Positions 55,059 through 63,848 of a stretch of 64,000 nt of DNA are shown here, in pieces; position 1 is the first letter of the stretch, and each line of letters opens with the position of its first letter. A model generated the notes under the pieces. That model saw only the letters and a list, made by a program, of their open reading frames with translations. It did no database searches and had not been told where the DNA came from. The stretch is from Thermoplasma acidophilum DSM 1728 (GTDB taxonomy: Archaea; Thermoplasmatota; Thermoplasmata; Thermoplasmatales; Thermoplasmataceae), in NCBI RefSeq assembly GCF_000195915.1, contig NC_002578.1, positions 1,235,644-1,299,643 of the forward strand, read 5' to 3'. The position numbers and the translations under genes were made by a program.

Positions 55059-55361
55059 ATGCTTGATTCGGCCATTGAATGGTTAATAGTCATCGTTGCA
55101 ATCCTGGTCCTGTTTGGAAGCGCAAAGAAGGTTCCTGAACTGGCCAAAAACATAGGGAGAGCCACAGGCGAATTCAAAAGGGGCCAGATGGAAGTTGAAG
55201 AGGAAATCAGGAAGGCCATGTATTCCAAACCAGCGCAGACCACTTCCGCATCTGGCGTGGATTATATAGCAGTTGCAAAGACCATGGGAATAGACACCGA
55301 TGGGAAGAGCATAGATGAGCTGAAATCTGAGATACAGGAAAAACTTCAGCATGCCCAGTGA
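55059..55361 (+). CDS. tatA: Sec-independent (Tat) translocase TatA/E family subunit
   Basis: 100 aa. IEWLIVIVAILVLFGSAKKV followed by PELAKNIGRATGEFKRG is the TatA membrane helix, hinge and amphipathic helix. The C-terminal part is charged. Forms the protein-conducting pore that exports folded proteins, here Rieske subunits. The tatC start lies inside its last codons (11-nt overlap). Confidence 0.92.
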   Translation: MLDSAIEWLIVIVAILVLFGSAKKVPELAKNIGRATGEFKRGQMEVEEEIRKAMYSKPAQTTSASGVDYIAVAKTMGIDTDGKSIDELKSEIQEKLQHAQ

Positions 55362-56166
55362 ACTATTAGATATAATACAGAAAAATATAGATGAACTTCG
55401 TATGAGGGCAGTACGTGCCCTTATAGCTTTTTTTGTTTTTTTTCTTATATTTTTCACCTTCAAATTCGAATACGTTACCTTTCTTGGCCACAGGATAGTT
55501 ATACTATATCCAGATCCTTATGATAATGCCGGTGCGCAGTTCCTTAGGCTTTCGGAATATCACGTGCTTCCTAAAGATGTGGAACTAATAGCGTTAAAAC
55601 CAACGGATGCTATGGTGGCTGACATATACAGTGTCATGTTCCTGGCCCTTCTATTCAGTATGCCAGTGATCGTAATGGAAGCGGCAAAATTCATTTCACC
55701 AGGTTTAAAGAAGCGGGAGATCCAGACAATAAGAAGCCTTGGGATACCGGCCGCAGCACTGTTCGCTGTTGGGAGTCTCTTCGGGTTCTGGTACGTTTTT
55801 CCAGTACTGTTCAGGATATTCTTCTATTTTGATTTCGCAGTTGGATCTTCTCCGACCATGGGGATTGCCAATTACACTTCATTTTTCTTCATTTACATAG
55901 TGTCATTCGGCCTGTCCTTCGAGATGCCCGTCATAATGGTAGCACTGACAAAACTGAAAATAGTTCCAGCCAGTTTCTGGCTGAGAAACTGGAGATATGC
56001 GGTTGTAGGTTCGCTGATATTCGGTCTTGTATTCTCGCCTGGGGTACTTGGCGTGAGCATGATGATAATGGCAATACCGATGATGGCCCTCTACTTTGTC
56101 GGAGCATTCATCGCGAAAAGGGTCGAGAAAAGGGATCAGGCCATGTACAACATCGCGGCAGATTGA
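55351..56166 (+). CDS. tatC: Tat translocase TatC subunit
   Basis: 271 aa with six membrane segments. It starts with a cytoplasmic helix containing NIDELRMRAVRALIAFF and has FISPGLKKREIQTIR and FGLSFEMPVIMVALTKL, TatC motifs (P-x-F-E-x-P-type glutamate in the third helix region). It binds twin-arginine signals. A large extracellular loop (about residues 50-85) is longer than in E. coli TatC. Confidence 0.92.
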   Translation: MPSELLDIIQKNIDELRMRAVRALIAFFVFFLIFFTFKFEYVTFLGHRIVILYPDPYDNAGAQFLRLSEYHVLPKDVELIALKPTDAMVADIYSVMFLALLFSMPVIVMEAAKFISPGLKKREIQTIRSLGIPAAALFAVGSLFGFWYVFPVLFRIFFYFDFAVGSSPTMGIANYTSFFFIYIVSFGLSFEMPVIMVALTKLKIVPASFWLRNWRYAVVGSLIFGLVFSPGVLGVSMMIMAIPMMALYFVGAFIAKRVEKRDQAMYNIAAD

Positions 56167-56325
56167 ATCAATCTGAATCTTGAACTATGATTATCGAAGT
56201 TTTTGGATTTCGCTAAAGGTAGCCATACTCCTGCAACATCATTGTTCATTTTTTAAATCGGCGATCAATAAAACCGAACGATCCATTTCCCCAATTCATT
56301 TATAAATGCACGCTATAACCATACC

Positions 56326-57645
56326 ATGGATTCTGTAGTCAAGGAGATAAAGAACTATGCCGATAGCGTTTCCTATTCAAGCATGAAAGAGGAAGAGAAG
56401 GAGGCTCTGAAGATGCGGGTGGCCGACTCCATAATAACTGCCTATACTGCACGAAGATCTCCACCTGTTAATGCACTTATGCAGGTTCTTGGGGATGTAA
56501 GTTCGAAGGAAGTCACGCCGTTATACTTCAGGGATCATCGGATCTTCTCGCCTTATGCTGTTATGATAAATGGATGCATGACCAGATATATGGACTATAA
56601 CGATACATATCTATCAAAGGAGGCACTGCATCCATCAGACAATGTTCCACCCATCCTCGCCGCTGCACAGATGATGGAGGCCGATGGGAGAGAAGTGCTC
56701 AGGGGCCTTAAGATAGCCTACGATGTCGTCTGCTCTCTGGCTGATGCAGTTTCAATACGGGATCGCGGCTGGGACCATGTGAATTACGATTCCATCTCGT
56801 CATCGGCCGGCATAGCATCCATCTTTGACCTGGATGATGATAAGTTTGAAAATGCGGTATCTCTGGGGATAATAAACAACATAAGCATGAGGCAAACGCG
56901 CGCCGGAAAGCTAAGCATGTGGAAGGGATGCACTGTGGCCTATCAAACCATGTCATCCCTGCTGGCCGCCATGAATGCCAGATCTGGCCTCACTGGTCCC
57001 TCGGATATATTCGACGGTGAGATGGGCTTCAAAAAGCAGGTCTCCGGCCCATTTGATCTGAAGATATCGCCACACGTTATGAAGACGATGATAAAGAACT
57101 ATCCTGTAGAGTATCATGCCATGAGCGCTGCCCAGGCTGCCGCTGAGATTCGTAGGAAGGTCAAGGGCAAGATAAGATCCGTAAAGGTTGATACCTTCAA
57201 GGTAGCGCACACCATCATAATAAAGGATCCTGAAAAGCTGAGGCCTGAGAACAAGGAAACAGCGGATCACAGCATGCCGTACATCATAGCCTACACGCTT
57301 CTTTACGGAGAGCCGGACGTGAATTCCTACGATGCGAGGTACCTCAGAGACCAGAAGATCCTGGATCTTATAGATAGGATGACCTTCAACGTAACGAAGA
57401 GGTTCGATGAGATGTATCCCGAATACCTGCCAGTCAGGATAGAAGTGGAGGATGATGAGGGCAAGAAGGATGTTGAGATCGATGTTCCAAAGGGACATTT
57501 CAGGAACCAGTACACCTGGTCTGATGTGATCAATAAGGCAGAACGGGTAGACGAAAAGCTCGTGGATATAGTAAAGGATCTCAGGGATCTTGAGAAGATG
57601 AGCGCCAGTGAGATCTTTGAGGTGATAAACCGTGTCAAGGCTTAA
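56326..57645 (+). CDS. prpD: MmgE/PrpD family protein, probable 2-methylcitrate dehydratase
   Basis: 439 aa. MRVADSIITAYTARRSP, the CMTRYMDYNDTYLSKEALHP block, YDVVCSLADAVSIRDRGWDH and KSISVKVDTFK-type C-terminal beta region fit PrpD. It dehydrates 2-methylcitrate in propionate oxidation. Overlaps prpB by 14 nt. A methylcitrate synthase is not adjacent; a citrate synthase elsewhere may serve. Confidence 0.88.
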   Translation: MDSVVKEIKNYADSVSYSSMKEEEKEALKMRVADSIITAYTARRSPPVNALMQVLGDVSSKEVTPLYFRDHRIFSPYAVMINGCMTRYMDYNDTYLSKEALHPSDNVPPILAAAQMMEADGREVLRGLKIAYDVVCSLADAVSIRDRGWDHVNYDSISSSAGIASIFDLDDDKFENAVSLGIINNISMRQTRAGKLSMWKGCTVAYQTMSSLLAAMNARSGLTGPSDIFDGEMGFKKQVSGPFDLKISPHVMKTMIKNYPVEYHAMSAAQAAAEIRRKVKGKIRSVKVDTFKVAHTIIIKDPEKLRPENKETADHSMPYIIAYTLLYGEPDVNSYDARYLRDQKILDLIDRMTFNVTKRFDEMYPEYLPVRIEVEDDEGKKDVEIDVPKGHFRNQYTWSDVINKAERVDEKLVDIVKDLRDLEKMSASEIFEVINRVKA

Positions 57646-58516
57646 GGATAACATCAACCGCGGCCCTGCGACCTTAAGAGATCTCATAAAGAAGGATATT
57701 GTTGTGGCGCCCGGAGTTTTCAGCGGTATTTCAGCGCTGATGGCTGAAAGGGCGGGATTTCAGGCATCTTATCTCTCAGGATCTGGAGTTGCCGGCATGA
57801 TGGGGCTTCCGGATCTATCAGTTACAACGTTGCCAGAGATTGCGGCTGAGGCCTACAGAATAACCACGGTATCAAGTTTGCCCCTCATAGTGGACGTCGA
57901 TACAGGTTTCGGAGAGACAGTGAATGTTATGCGCACCGTCAGGATGATGGAAGACGCAGGAGCAGCGGCTATACATATAGAGGATCAGGAGCAACCAAAG
58001 AAGTGTGGCCATCTAAACGGCAAGCGAGTTATAGACAGAGATAACATGGTCAGGAAGATAAGGGCTGCTGTATCAACTAGGAAAGATGAGGATTTCATGA
58101 TCATAGCAAGGACGGATGCTAGATCGGTAAACGGGCTGGAAGATGCCATAGACAGGGCAAACGCTTATCTGGAAGCTGGTGCAGATGCGGTGTTCACCGA
58201 AGCTCTTGAGAGCAGAGAAGAATTCGTAGAGATGAGAAAGAAGGTCAAGGGCTATCTCATGGCAAACATGACCGAGGACGGAAAATCACCTCTGCTCTCA
58301 GTTGCAGAACTGCGTGAAATTGGATATGACATAGTAATATTCCCTCTCACCGCTTTTCGTGGCATGCTGAAGGCAATCGGCGACATTTACAGGGATCTTC
58401 TGAAGGATGGAACGCAGAGGAATTTCCTGGACAGGATAATGCGACGTTCTGAATTCTATGACGTCATCGGTTACTATGACTACGAGAAGGAAGATAACGT
58501 ATTTTATAAAATATAA
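57632..58516 (+). CDS. prpB: 2-methylisocitrate lyase
   Basis: 294 aa, isocitrate lyase superfamily. It has VVAPGVFSGISALMAERAGF, the IVDVDTGFGETVNVMRTV metal site, the catalytic KKCGHLNGKRVI loop and DFMIIARTDARSVNGLEDAI. It cleaves 2-methylisocitrate to pyruvate and succinate. GTG start at 57632 inside the prpD end. Confidence 0.91.
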   Translation: MSRLKDNINRGPATLRDLIKKDIVVAPGVFSGISALMAERAGFQASYLSGSGVAGMMGLPDLSVTTLPEIAAEAYRITTVSSLPLIVDVDTGFGETVNVMRTVRMMEDAGAAAIHIEDQEQPKKCGHLNGKRVIDRDNMVRKIRAAVSTRKDEDFMIIARTDARSVNGLEDAIDRANAYLEAGADAVFTEALESREEFVEMRKKVKGYLMANMTEDGKSPLLSVAELREIGYDIVIFPLTAFRGMLKAIGDIYRDLLKDGTQRNFLDRIMRRSEFYDVIGYYDYEKEDNVFYKI

Positions 58517-58521
58517 AATAT

Positions 58522-60135
58522 TTATTCATTATATGTTATTTTTCTGTATATCTTGGTTATTGCGCCCAGCGAAAGCATGATTATTCCTATAGAGAGCGAG
58601 TAAAACGCTTCATCTGTTATCGATGTTGGGTTCATCACCGATACTATGGTAGCCAAGAACAGAGAGAAGAAACCGAGAACCGCAGCTATCGCTATGTAGA
58701 AGTATCTGTTCGGTTCTCTATTCACTGCGCTGGATCTGAAGTAGCCGGCTGATTTCATAAGTATCAGCAGTATCAACGCTATCAAGACGGCCAGGAATAT
58801 CGATGCCTCGAGATATATACCACCAAGCCCCCTGAAGTATCCCGGCAGGATGATGCCAAGCTCAAAGGCAAAAAAGCCTATCACTGGCGCAGCGCCTATA
58901 ACAGCTATGTGATTATAATTAAGCCTTCCCTTCCTGAAGTATTTCGCAACGATGCTTGTTATAGGCAGGACGATTACCAGTGGCAATATGAAGAAGAGAA
59001 GTGCATATCCCGTGGGGATTTGAATGCCTGGGGTGAGTGCTCCCCATACGGAAAGACCGATCAGGTAGAATATGCCGGTTATGGCAAGGCCTGTGAAAAT
59101 TGGTCTGTCAGAGAGTTTAAGAGAGAACGTATTGTCTATGTATGGCAGTATAATGAGATACACTAGCGGGAAGCCAGCAAATATAACGGTGGCCCAGAAA
59201 GGCCCTATGCCCTGCGCAAACTGGAAGTCAAGTTCCTTGTACATGAAGAGCAGGAACCATGGAGGATAAGCGGGTACAGCCGATGCCGCTGGATTTCCAG
59301 GCGCGACCTGCGGGAATGGCGAGAACAGTGTTGGTACCCCAGGAAGCAGTGCTGCAATGGCTGGCAGTATGAATATGGTGGCAAAGGAGAAGAAGCCCAG
59401 CTCTACCATGTATATCATATTGTATGGATACCATGGCTTGTAGTCCGGCTTCTCCCTATCTATAGCCGGGGCCATGTAGTTGCTTTCGCTTCTCTTAGGC
59501 ATTATTGTCCTTGCCTCTGCAAGGAAGAAGTGGGCTGCAACGACAACCGCAATCAAACCGGCGAGGAGGATGTGCCAGGCCAGCAGCCTGTGAAAGAGAT
59601 CAGTCTGCGTACCATTGCCGAATATTATCTCCATTATGTAATTGCCTATGACTGGGAACCCCTGGGCTATTCCACGACCAACATCCGTCGCGTCTGCAGA
59701 TAGCACGTCTCCGCTGAGGGAATAGCCGAAGTATCCCACGCCAAGCGTGAGCAGGAGCAAGAGTATTCCAGAAAGGAACTGGTCGCGCCTCGGCCTTTTG
59801 TAAGCACCCACGAACACATTTCTCAAAAGGTGAATGTAGAGAAGTCCTATCATTATGTATGCACCATAGAGGTGCGTCGTAAGTATGATTTCACCGTACG
59901 GAACGCTGTGGAGAAAGTTTTCTGTGCTCGTGTATGCGTTGGACGGCTGATAGTAGAAAAGCATTATGAGGCCTGTGATGACCTCATATATGAATGCGAA
60001 CATGGTGAGCGCGCCGGTCCAGTACCATACGCCTCCTTTCTTCCTCATATAATCCGGAACGCGCCTTGGCAGTGGTTCCGGCTTGTTTATGATATTCACG
60101 ATGCTCTCATAATCTTCTGGCTTTTTTTCGTCCAT
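58522..60135 (-). CDS. Cytochrome b subunit of a second Rieske/cytochrome b complex
   Basis: 537 aa with about twelve membrane segments, longer than the first copy by about 150 residues at the C-terminus (extra four hydrophobic segments). His pairs THLYGAYIMIGLLYIH and HILLAGLIAVVVAAHFF bind hemes b. The quinol-site motif reads PPWF in YPPWFLLFMYKELDF instead of PEWY. It lies 9 nt downstream of its Rieske gene. The different length and motif from the first complex suggest a different quinone or acceptor. Confidence 0.9.
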   Translation of the reverse strand: MDEKKPEDYESIVNIINKPEPLPRRVPDYMRKKGGVWYWTGALTMFAFIYEVITGLIMLFYYQPSNAYTSTENFLHSVPYGEIILTTHLYGAYIMIGLLYIHLLRNVFVGAYKRPRRDQFLSGILLLLLTLGVGYFGYSLSGDVLSADATDVGRGIAQGFPVIGNYIMEIIFGNGTQTDLFHRLLAWHILLAGLIAVVVAAHFFLAEARTIMPKRSESNYMAPAIDREKPDYKPWYPYNMIYMVELGFFSFATIFILPAIAALLPGVPTLFSPFPQVAPGNPAASAVPAYPPWFLLFMYKELDFQFAQGIGPFWATVIFAGFPLVYLIILPYIDNTFSLKLSDRPIFTGLAITGIFYLIGLSVWGALTPGIQIPTGYALLFFILPLVIVLPITSIVAKYFRKGRLNYNHIAVIGAAPVIGFFAFELGIILPGYFRGLGGIYLEASIFLAVLIALILLILMKSAGYFRSSAVNREPNRYFYIAIAAVLGFFSLFLATIVSVMNPTSITDEAFYSLSIGIIMLSLGAITKIYRKITYNE

Positions 60136-60144
60136 TTAGACACC

Positions 60145-60870
60145 TCATGTTGACGGGGTACCCTCGTTCACAACCTCAGTGCTAGTGCCTGAGATTGCGC
60201 TTCCACCCGAAAGATCGCTGCTATGGCCGTATATGGTTGGCCCAACCATGGATACAGCCTTGTACGTATCGCTTGAAGAATCATAGGAAAGCACAACGCT
60301 CGGCAATGGATGCGTGGTCGGACCTGTCACAACGGAGAACCCATTTATAGGATCATAAGTGCTTCCGTGACAGTTGCAGTGAATTAGGCCGTGGTTTGAT
60401 GATCCCGATATGCCAGTGTTTGGTATCGATGTTCCTGGCGGATAATAGTGGATCTCAGGCGGTACGCACCCGAGATGCTGGCATATCGCACTTGACGCCA
60501 CAACAGACTTATAAGGGCCAACACCCCCAGGCGATGTGTAGGTCTGCCCCGTAGCCGGTATCTTTACCGTAACTGATTTTATAGCTATATCCTGACCAGA
60601 TGAATTTCCCAATCTGAGCAAAAAATTGGGTTCGTTTTGCAGCGGATAATTGAAGACAACTATCTCGGGGGAGTTTACTGTCAGATCGCTTGTTTTGATG
60701 GGCTGGCCTGTCTTGCTATTCACCAGCGTCAGCGTGGGGAACGTAGAGGAAGTAACCTCCTGCGGCGGTATGATGTTCTGGATCAGGCTGCGAAGGGAAA
60801 GACCGGCCACTGCCGCAATGGAAATTATGCCCATTGCCTTTATGAAATTTCTGCGGCCGGGATCGTTCAC
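60145..60870 (-). CDS. Rieske iron-sulfur protein (second complex)
   Basis: 241 aa. Tat-like N-terminus PGRRNFIKAMGIISIAAVAG and one transmembrane anchor. Cluster ligands in AICQHLGCVPPE and IHCNCHGSTYDP. The C-terminus after residue 195 is Ser/Gly/Thr-rich. Start GTG 60870 is the only start codon in frame before the Tat motif; the upstream stretch has no ATG. Confidence 0.9.
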   Translation of the reverse strand: MNDPGRRNFIKAMGIISIAAVAGLSLRSLIQNIIPPQEVTSSTFPTLTLVNSKTGQPIKTSDLTVNSPEIVVFNYPLQNEPNFLLRLGNSSGQDIAIKSVTVKIPATGQTYTSPGGVGPYKSVVASSAICQHLGCVPPEIHYYPPGTSIPNTGISGSSNHGLIHCNCHGSTYDPINGFSVVTGPTTHPLPSVVLSYDSSSDTYKAVSMVGPTIYGHSSDLSGGSAISGTSTEVVNEGTPST

Positions 60871-61098
60871 AGCATCCTGATCTTGATTGTTGTTGCATTT
60901 CTTATCCTTGGGAGTTTCTGCCGTGTTATAACACCTCCAGATTCATAGTATTCCCTAATCGATTCGTCTAAACCAGCTGATGAAATAAAGTCTTAACCTA
61001 ACTATTCAGGTCATTATTTTCATCATCAAGTATATCGATGCGATAAATGCCTAACAATTAAGATTATGATGTTTTATCTCTTTATGTCATGGAAAACC

Positions 61099-61686
61099 AT
61101 GAAAACACAGACATGCAATTATGTGATATGCCCTGAAAGATCTCAGGTTAGTTTCACGATATCGCATCTTGTTCTCTCAAAGGTGTCTGGGCAGTTCACC
61201 AGATTGCATGGATGTGCCGCAGTGCGTGATCTGGAATTCGTGGATTATGCCCTTTTGAAGATAGATGTTTCAAGCATAAGGACAGGAAACAGCATAAGGG
61301 ATAGAAACCTCATGAAGAAAGACTATTTCAACGCAGCTACCTATAAGTTTATAGAATGCTGCGTACGAGATCTTGACATAAAGAACTTCCCCGATCAACC
61401 TGTTGATTTCCACATAAAGATAAAGGATATAGAAGAGATCGTACCGCTTAACGTATTCGTGATTTCCACCAACAATGAAACGGTCAGCCTTAGAATAACC
61501 GGAAAGATAAGAACCCAGGATTTCGGACTGAAATGGCAGTCTCCATTCAAGCCGGGACTAATGGTCGGATCAGAGGTGAATTTGAATGTATACCTTTCAC
61601 TGTTCAAAGGCCAGACTACGCCAGAGAGTCTCGGAAATAATCCATCACAATCTTCTTCAGCCCCCGCCGCATCACATCGGAAATAG
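61099..61686 (+). CDS. YceI-family lipid-binding protein
   Basis: About 195 aa. SQVSFTISHLVLSKVSGQFT, LLKIDVSSIRTGNSIRDRNL, then MKKDYFNAATYKFIE and ITGKIRTQDFGLKW fit the YceI lipocalin-like fold that binds isoprenoid chains. No signal peptide, so probably cytoplasmic. A TTTTAT box about 25 nt before ATG 61099 marks the likely start; ATG 61066 is in frame. The last 71 nt overlap the end of the convergent Bat-type regulator gene, giving a C-terminal tail of Pro/Ser/Ala residues. Confidence 0.8.
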   Translation: MKTQTCNYVICPERSQVSFTISHLVLSKVSGQFTRLHGCAAVRDLEFVDYALLKIDVSSIRTGNSIRDRNLMKKDYFNAATYKFIECCVRDLDIKNFPDQPVDFHIKIKDIEEIVPLNVFVISTNNETVSLRITGKIRTQDFGLKWQSPFKPGLMVGSEVNLNVYLSLFKGQTTPESLGNNPSQSSSAPAASHRK

Positions 61687-62245
61687 ACGAGGTCTTTATG
61701 CCGAAGCTTTTTGCAAGATCCTTCATGGATATCTGCCTGTCTATATCGAAATAGCCAAGCTTCAGGGCACTCATTATGACCTCCCTTTCCCTAGGCGTAA
61801 GATCGTTTTTGGAGTACTCATTTATCGATATCACGATTACGTTTATCTCCTCTTCCTTGAGCTTTCTGAGGGCTCTGTTGAACTCTGCCTTCGTTGGTGC
61901 TATGATTCTGTATCTGACCTTGTCGAAACCAATGGATTTTCCGCCCATCACCATCATGTTGAATGACTCCAGAATACGACAAGCTGTGCAGCTCTTGCCC
62001 TCAGCCCATATGGCGTCTTTTCCGCTGAGATTTGCCTTGAGAACATAGCCAGGATATTTCTTTATCTCGTTGAAGAGTGTTCGCCTGTCCAAGGAGGGCT
62101 TTATCAGATGTATCGTTGTATTTTCACCTATTCTGAGGCGCTCTATAGCTGCCTGTGGATCCCTGTCCAGAACAAGATTCGTTACCCAGCAGTCCTCTCT
62201 CTCCACCTCTATTATTGCCTCAATCGACGGGTTGTTTCCTTTCAA
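61616..62245 (-). CDS. Bat-type HTH_10 transcriptional regulator
   Basis: 209 aa. An N-terminal sensor-like domain with a CTACRIL segment (two Cys) and a C-terminal HTH_10: LTPREREVIMSALKLGYFDI followed by KDLAKSFGIKTSSISDVMRR, as in bacterio-opsin activator relatives. Members respond to redox or metabolites. Divergent from a crotonase-like gene with a 55-nt spacer, so it may control it. Confidence 0.88.
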   Translation of the reverse strand: MKGNNPSIEAIIEVEREDCWVTNLVLDRDPQAAIERLRIGENTTIHLIKPSLDRRTLFNEIKKYPGYVLKANLSGKDAIWAEGKSCTACRILESFNMMVMGGKSIGFDKVRYRIIAPTKAEFNRALRKLKEEEINVIVISINEYSKNDLTPREREVIMSALKLGYFDIDRQISMKDLAKSFGIKTSSISDVMRRGLKKIVMDYFRDSLA

Positions 62246-62300
62246 TCTAACATGTTAGGCATCCATGAAATATAAGTATTGCCCTTTGTGTCTCGATAAG

Positions 62301-62960
62301 ATGACAGACATCAGAGTAAGGGGCTACAAAAGCATCTCGTTCTGGCAGGAAGAAGGCATAGGCCTGATAGTTATACGGAGCGACAGCCATGGCAGATTTG
62401 ACCTGAATACGCTTGGAGAGATAACCGCAGCAATTGGCATAGCGGCAATGGATGGAAGCGTAAGGGCTGTGGCATTGACAGGTATGAACAACATTTTCGG
62501 ACGGCAGCTTGTAATTGGACAATTATCAAATAATACTGTTTATAATGTAATGCAGTCCTCATCTTCGCTGATATCCATGATCTATACATTCGAAAAACCA
62601 ATATTCTCAATACTTAACGGTGATGCTATCGATGAAGGTTACGAGATAGCGCTCCTAGCCGACCGGATAATAAGCGCGGACGACATAAAGGTTGGATTCA
62701 GCAGGGATTACGAATTCAAGATCGGAGGTTCATTCACATCGCTGCGAATGACAAAAACAGACATATCAGGCCCGGCCGAAGGTATAAATGTAGATCGCGT
62801 TGTGAAACATGAAAGCCTGCTCGAAGATGCCAAGAATATCATAAAGGAAACAGCAGACATAAACTTCCCAATGAGGAGAAGGCAAAGATATAGGTACATA
62901 AGTGAACTTATAAACGCAGAAAAGATAAACTTCTACGAGCATTATCTTGCGCGCAGCTGA
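62301..62960 (+). CDS. Divergent crotonase-fold (enoyl-CoA hydratase-like) protein
   Basis: About 219 aa. The order of segments recalls the crotonase fold: IGLIVIRSDSHGRFDLNTLG, VRAVALTGMNNIFGRQL and FSILNGDAIDEGYEIALLAD, RIISADDIKVGFS. The usual oxyanion hole (AG-x-DL) reads FGRQLVI, and the catalytic glutamates are not evident, so activity is doubtful. A TATA-like AAATATAAG at 62268-62276 puts a leaderless start at ATG 62301, although the frame opens at 62265. Confidence 0.6.
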   Translation: MTDIRVRGYKSISFWQEEGIGLIVIRSDSHGRFDLNTLGEITAAIGIAAMDGSVRAVALTGMNNIFGRQLVIGQLSNNTVYNVMQSSSSLISMIYTFEKPIFSILNGDAIDEGYEIALLADRIISADDIKVGFSRDYEFKIGGSFTSLRMTKTDISGPAEGINVDRVVKHESLLEDAKNIIKETADINFPMRRRQRYRYISELINAEKINFYEHYLARS

Positions 62961-63017
62961 ACAAGAAGTTTGAAGCATGCCGATCGGTATCCAACGATTT
63001 CAACTGCCCAATAGCCC

Positions 63018-63848
63018 TTATTTTTTCTTCAATCTCTGCCTTAACTCGGAAAGTACATTCCTAACGTCATAGAAGTATATGTTATCATATGGACATGCCA
63101 GCACGCAAGAACCGGATCCAACGCACTTTGAACTTTTGAAGTAGCCCTGTTTTATAAATTGTCCTGCCAGATCACCAGCACCAACTTCACACGCCGTGAC
63201 GCAGGCCTTCGTTTCACATTTCACGCACTGCGATGGATCATGCACCTTCAACCTGAACAGCCCTATCCTGCTGAAGAATCCCACAAATGTACCGGTTGTG
63301 CACCAACCATACCTTCTGCAGGGGCTCATTCCTACTAGCGGAATACTCATGAAGAAGATGTACCAGATCACGTTCCACACCGTAACCGAATAGATTACGG
63401 CAGGATCTACACCATACGGATCTGCGAAACGGCCACCGGTATTAGCCAGATACGAGAAGTATGCCGCTATTAATATGAGTATCCATGCAGAACCGATGAT
63501 CGGATACAGAGACTCCTTGAATTTGCTGCCTATGTGCTTTCTGCTAGCCGGAGCAGAATAATTGTATTTTATCATGGCCTGCCCAAGCGTCCCTCCGTAC
63601 ATAACTGCAGATGGGCAAAGCGTGCTGCAGTAACTCCTTCTGCCGAACAGGAGTGCGAGGCCTGCATAAAGTGCATAGCTGCCTATGAGCGCGGCCAGTA
63701 TGCCTGGATAGACCGGGCCGAGGCTTCCGATATTGCCCCAGAATGGGAGTACTCTGTAATATTTTGGATCAACGAAATTGGGGAAATACACCGTGTAAAG
63801 GGTATATGCAACTAGGGCGAATGTGAGATTCCATTTTTTTCTTTCCAT
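63018..63848 (-). CDS. NapH-like membrane 4Fe-4S ferredoxin
   Basis: 276 aa. Four to five membrane segments, with a CSTLCPSAVMYGG loop and MSPCRRYGWC, as in NapH/NosR-type proteins, then a C-terminal dicluster ferredoxin: CVKCETKACVTACEVGAG and KCVGSGSCVLACPYD (the second site has Cys-x5-Cys, not Cys-x2-Cys). It may pass electrons from quinol or to a reductase. It follows a partial membrane protein gene on the same strand (overlap 37 nt). Confidence 0.82.
   Translation of the reverse strand: MERKKWNLTFALVAYTLYTVYFPNFVDPKYYRVLPFWGNIGSLGPVYPGILAALIGSYALYAGLALLFGRRSYCSTLCPSAVMYGGTLGQAMIKYNYSAPASRKHIGSKFKESLYPIIGSAWILILIAAYFSYLANTGGRFADPYGVDPAVIYSVTVWNVIWYIFFMSIPLVGMSPCRRYGWCTTGTFVGFFSRIGLFRLKVHDPSQCVKCETKACVTACEVGAGDLAGQFIKQGYFKSSKCVGSGSCVLACPYDNIYFYDVRNVLSELRQRLKKK

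Noticed and set aside
56953-57687. 244-codon minus-strand open frame
   Set aside because: Mirror frame of prpD, whose motifs are clear on the plus strand.
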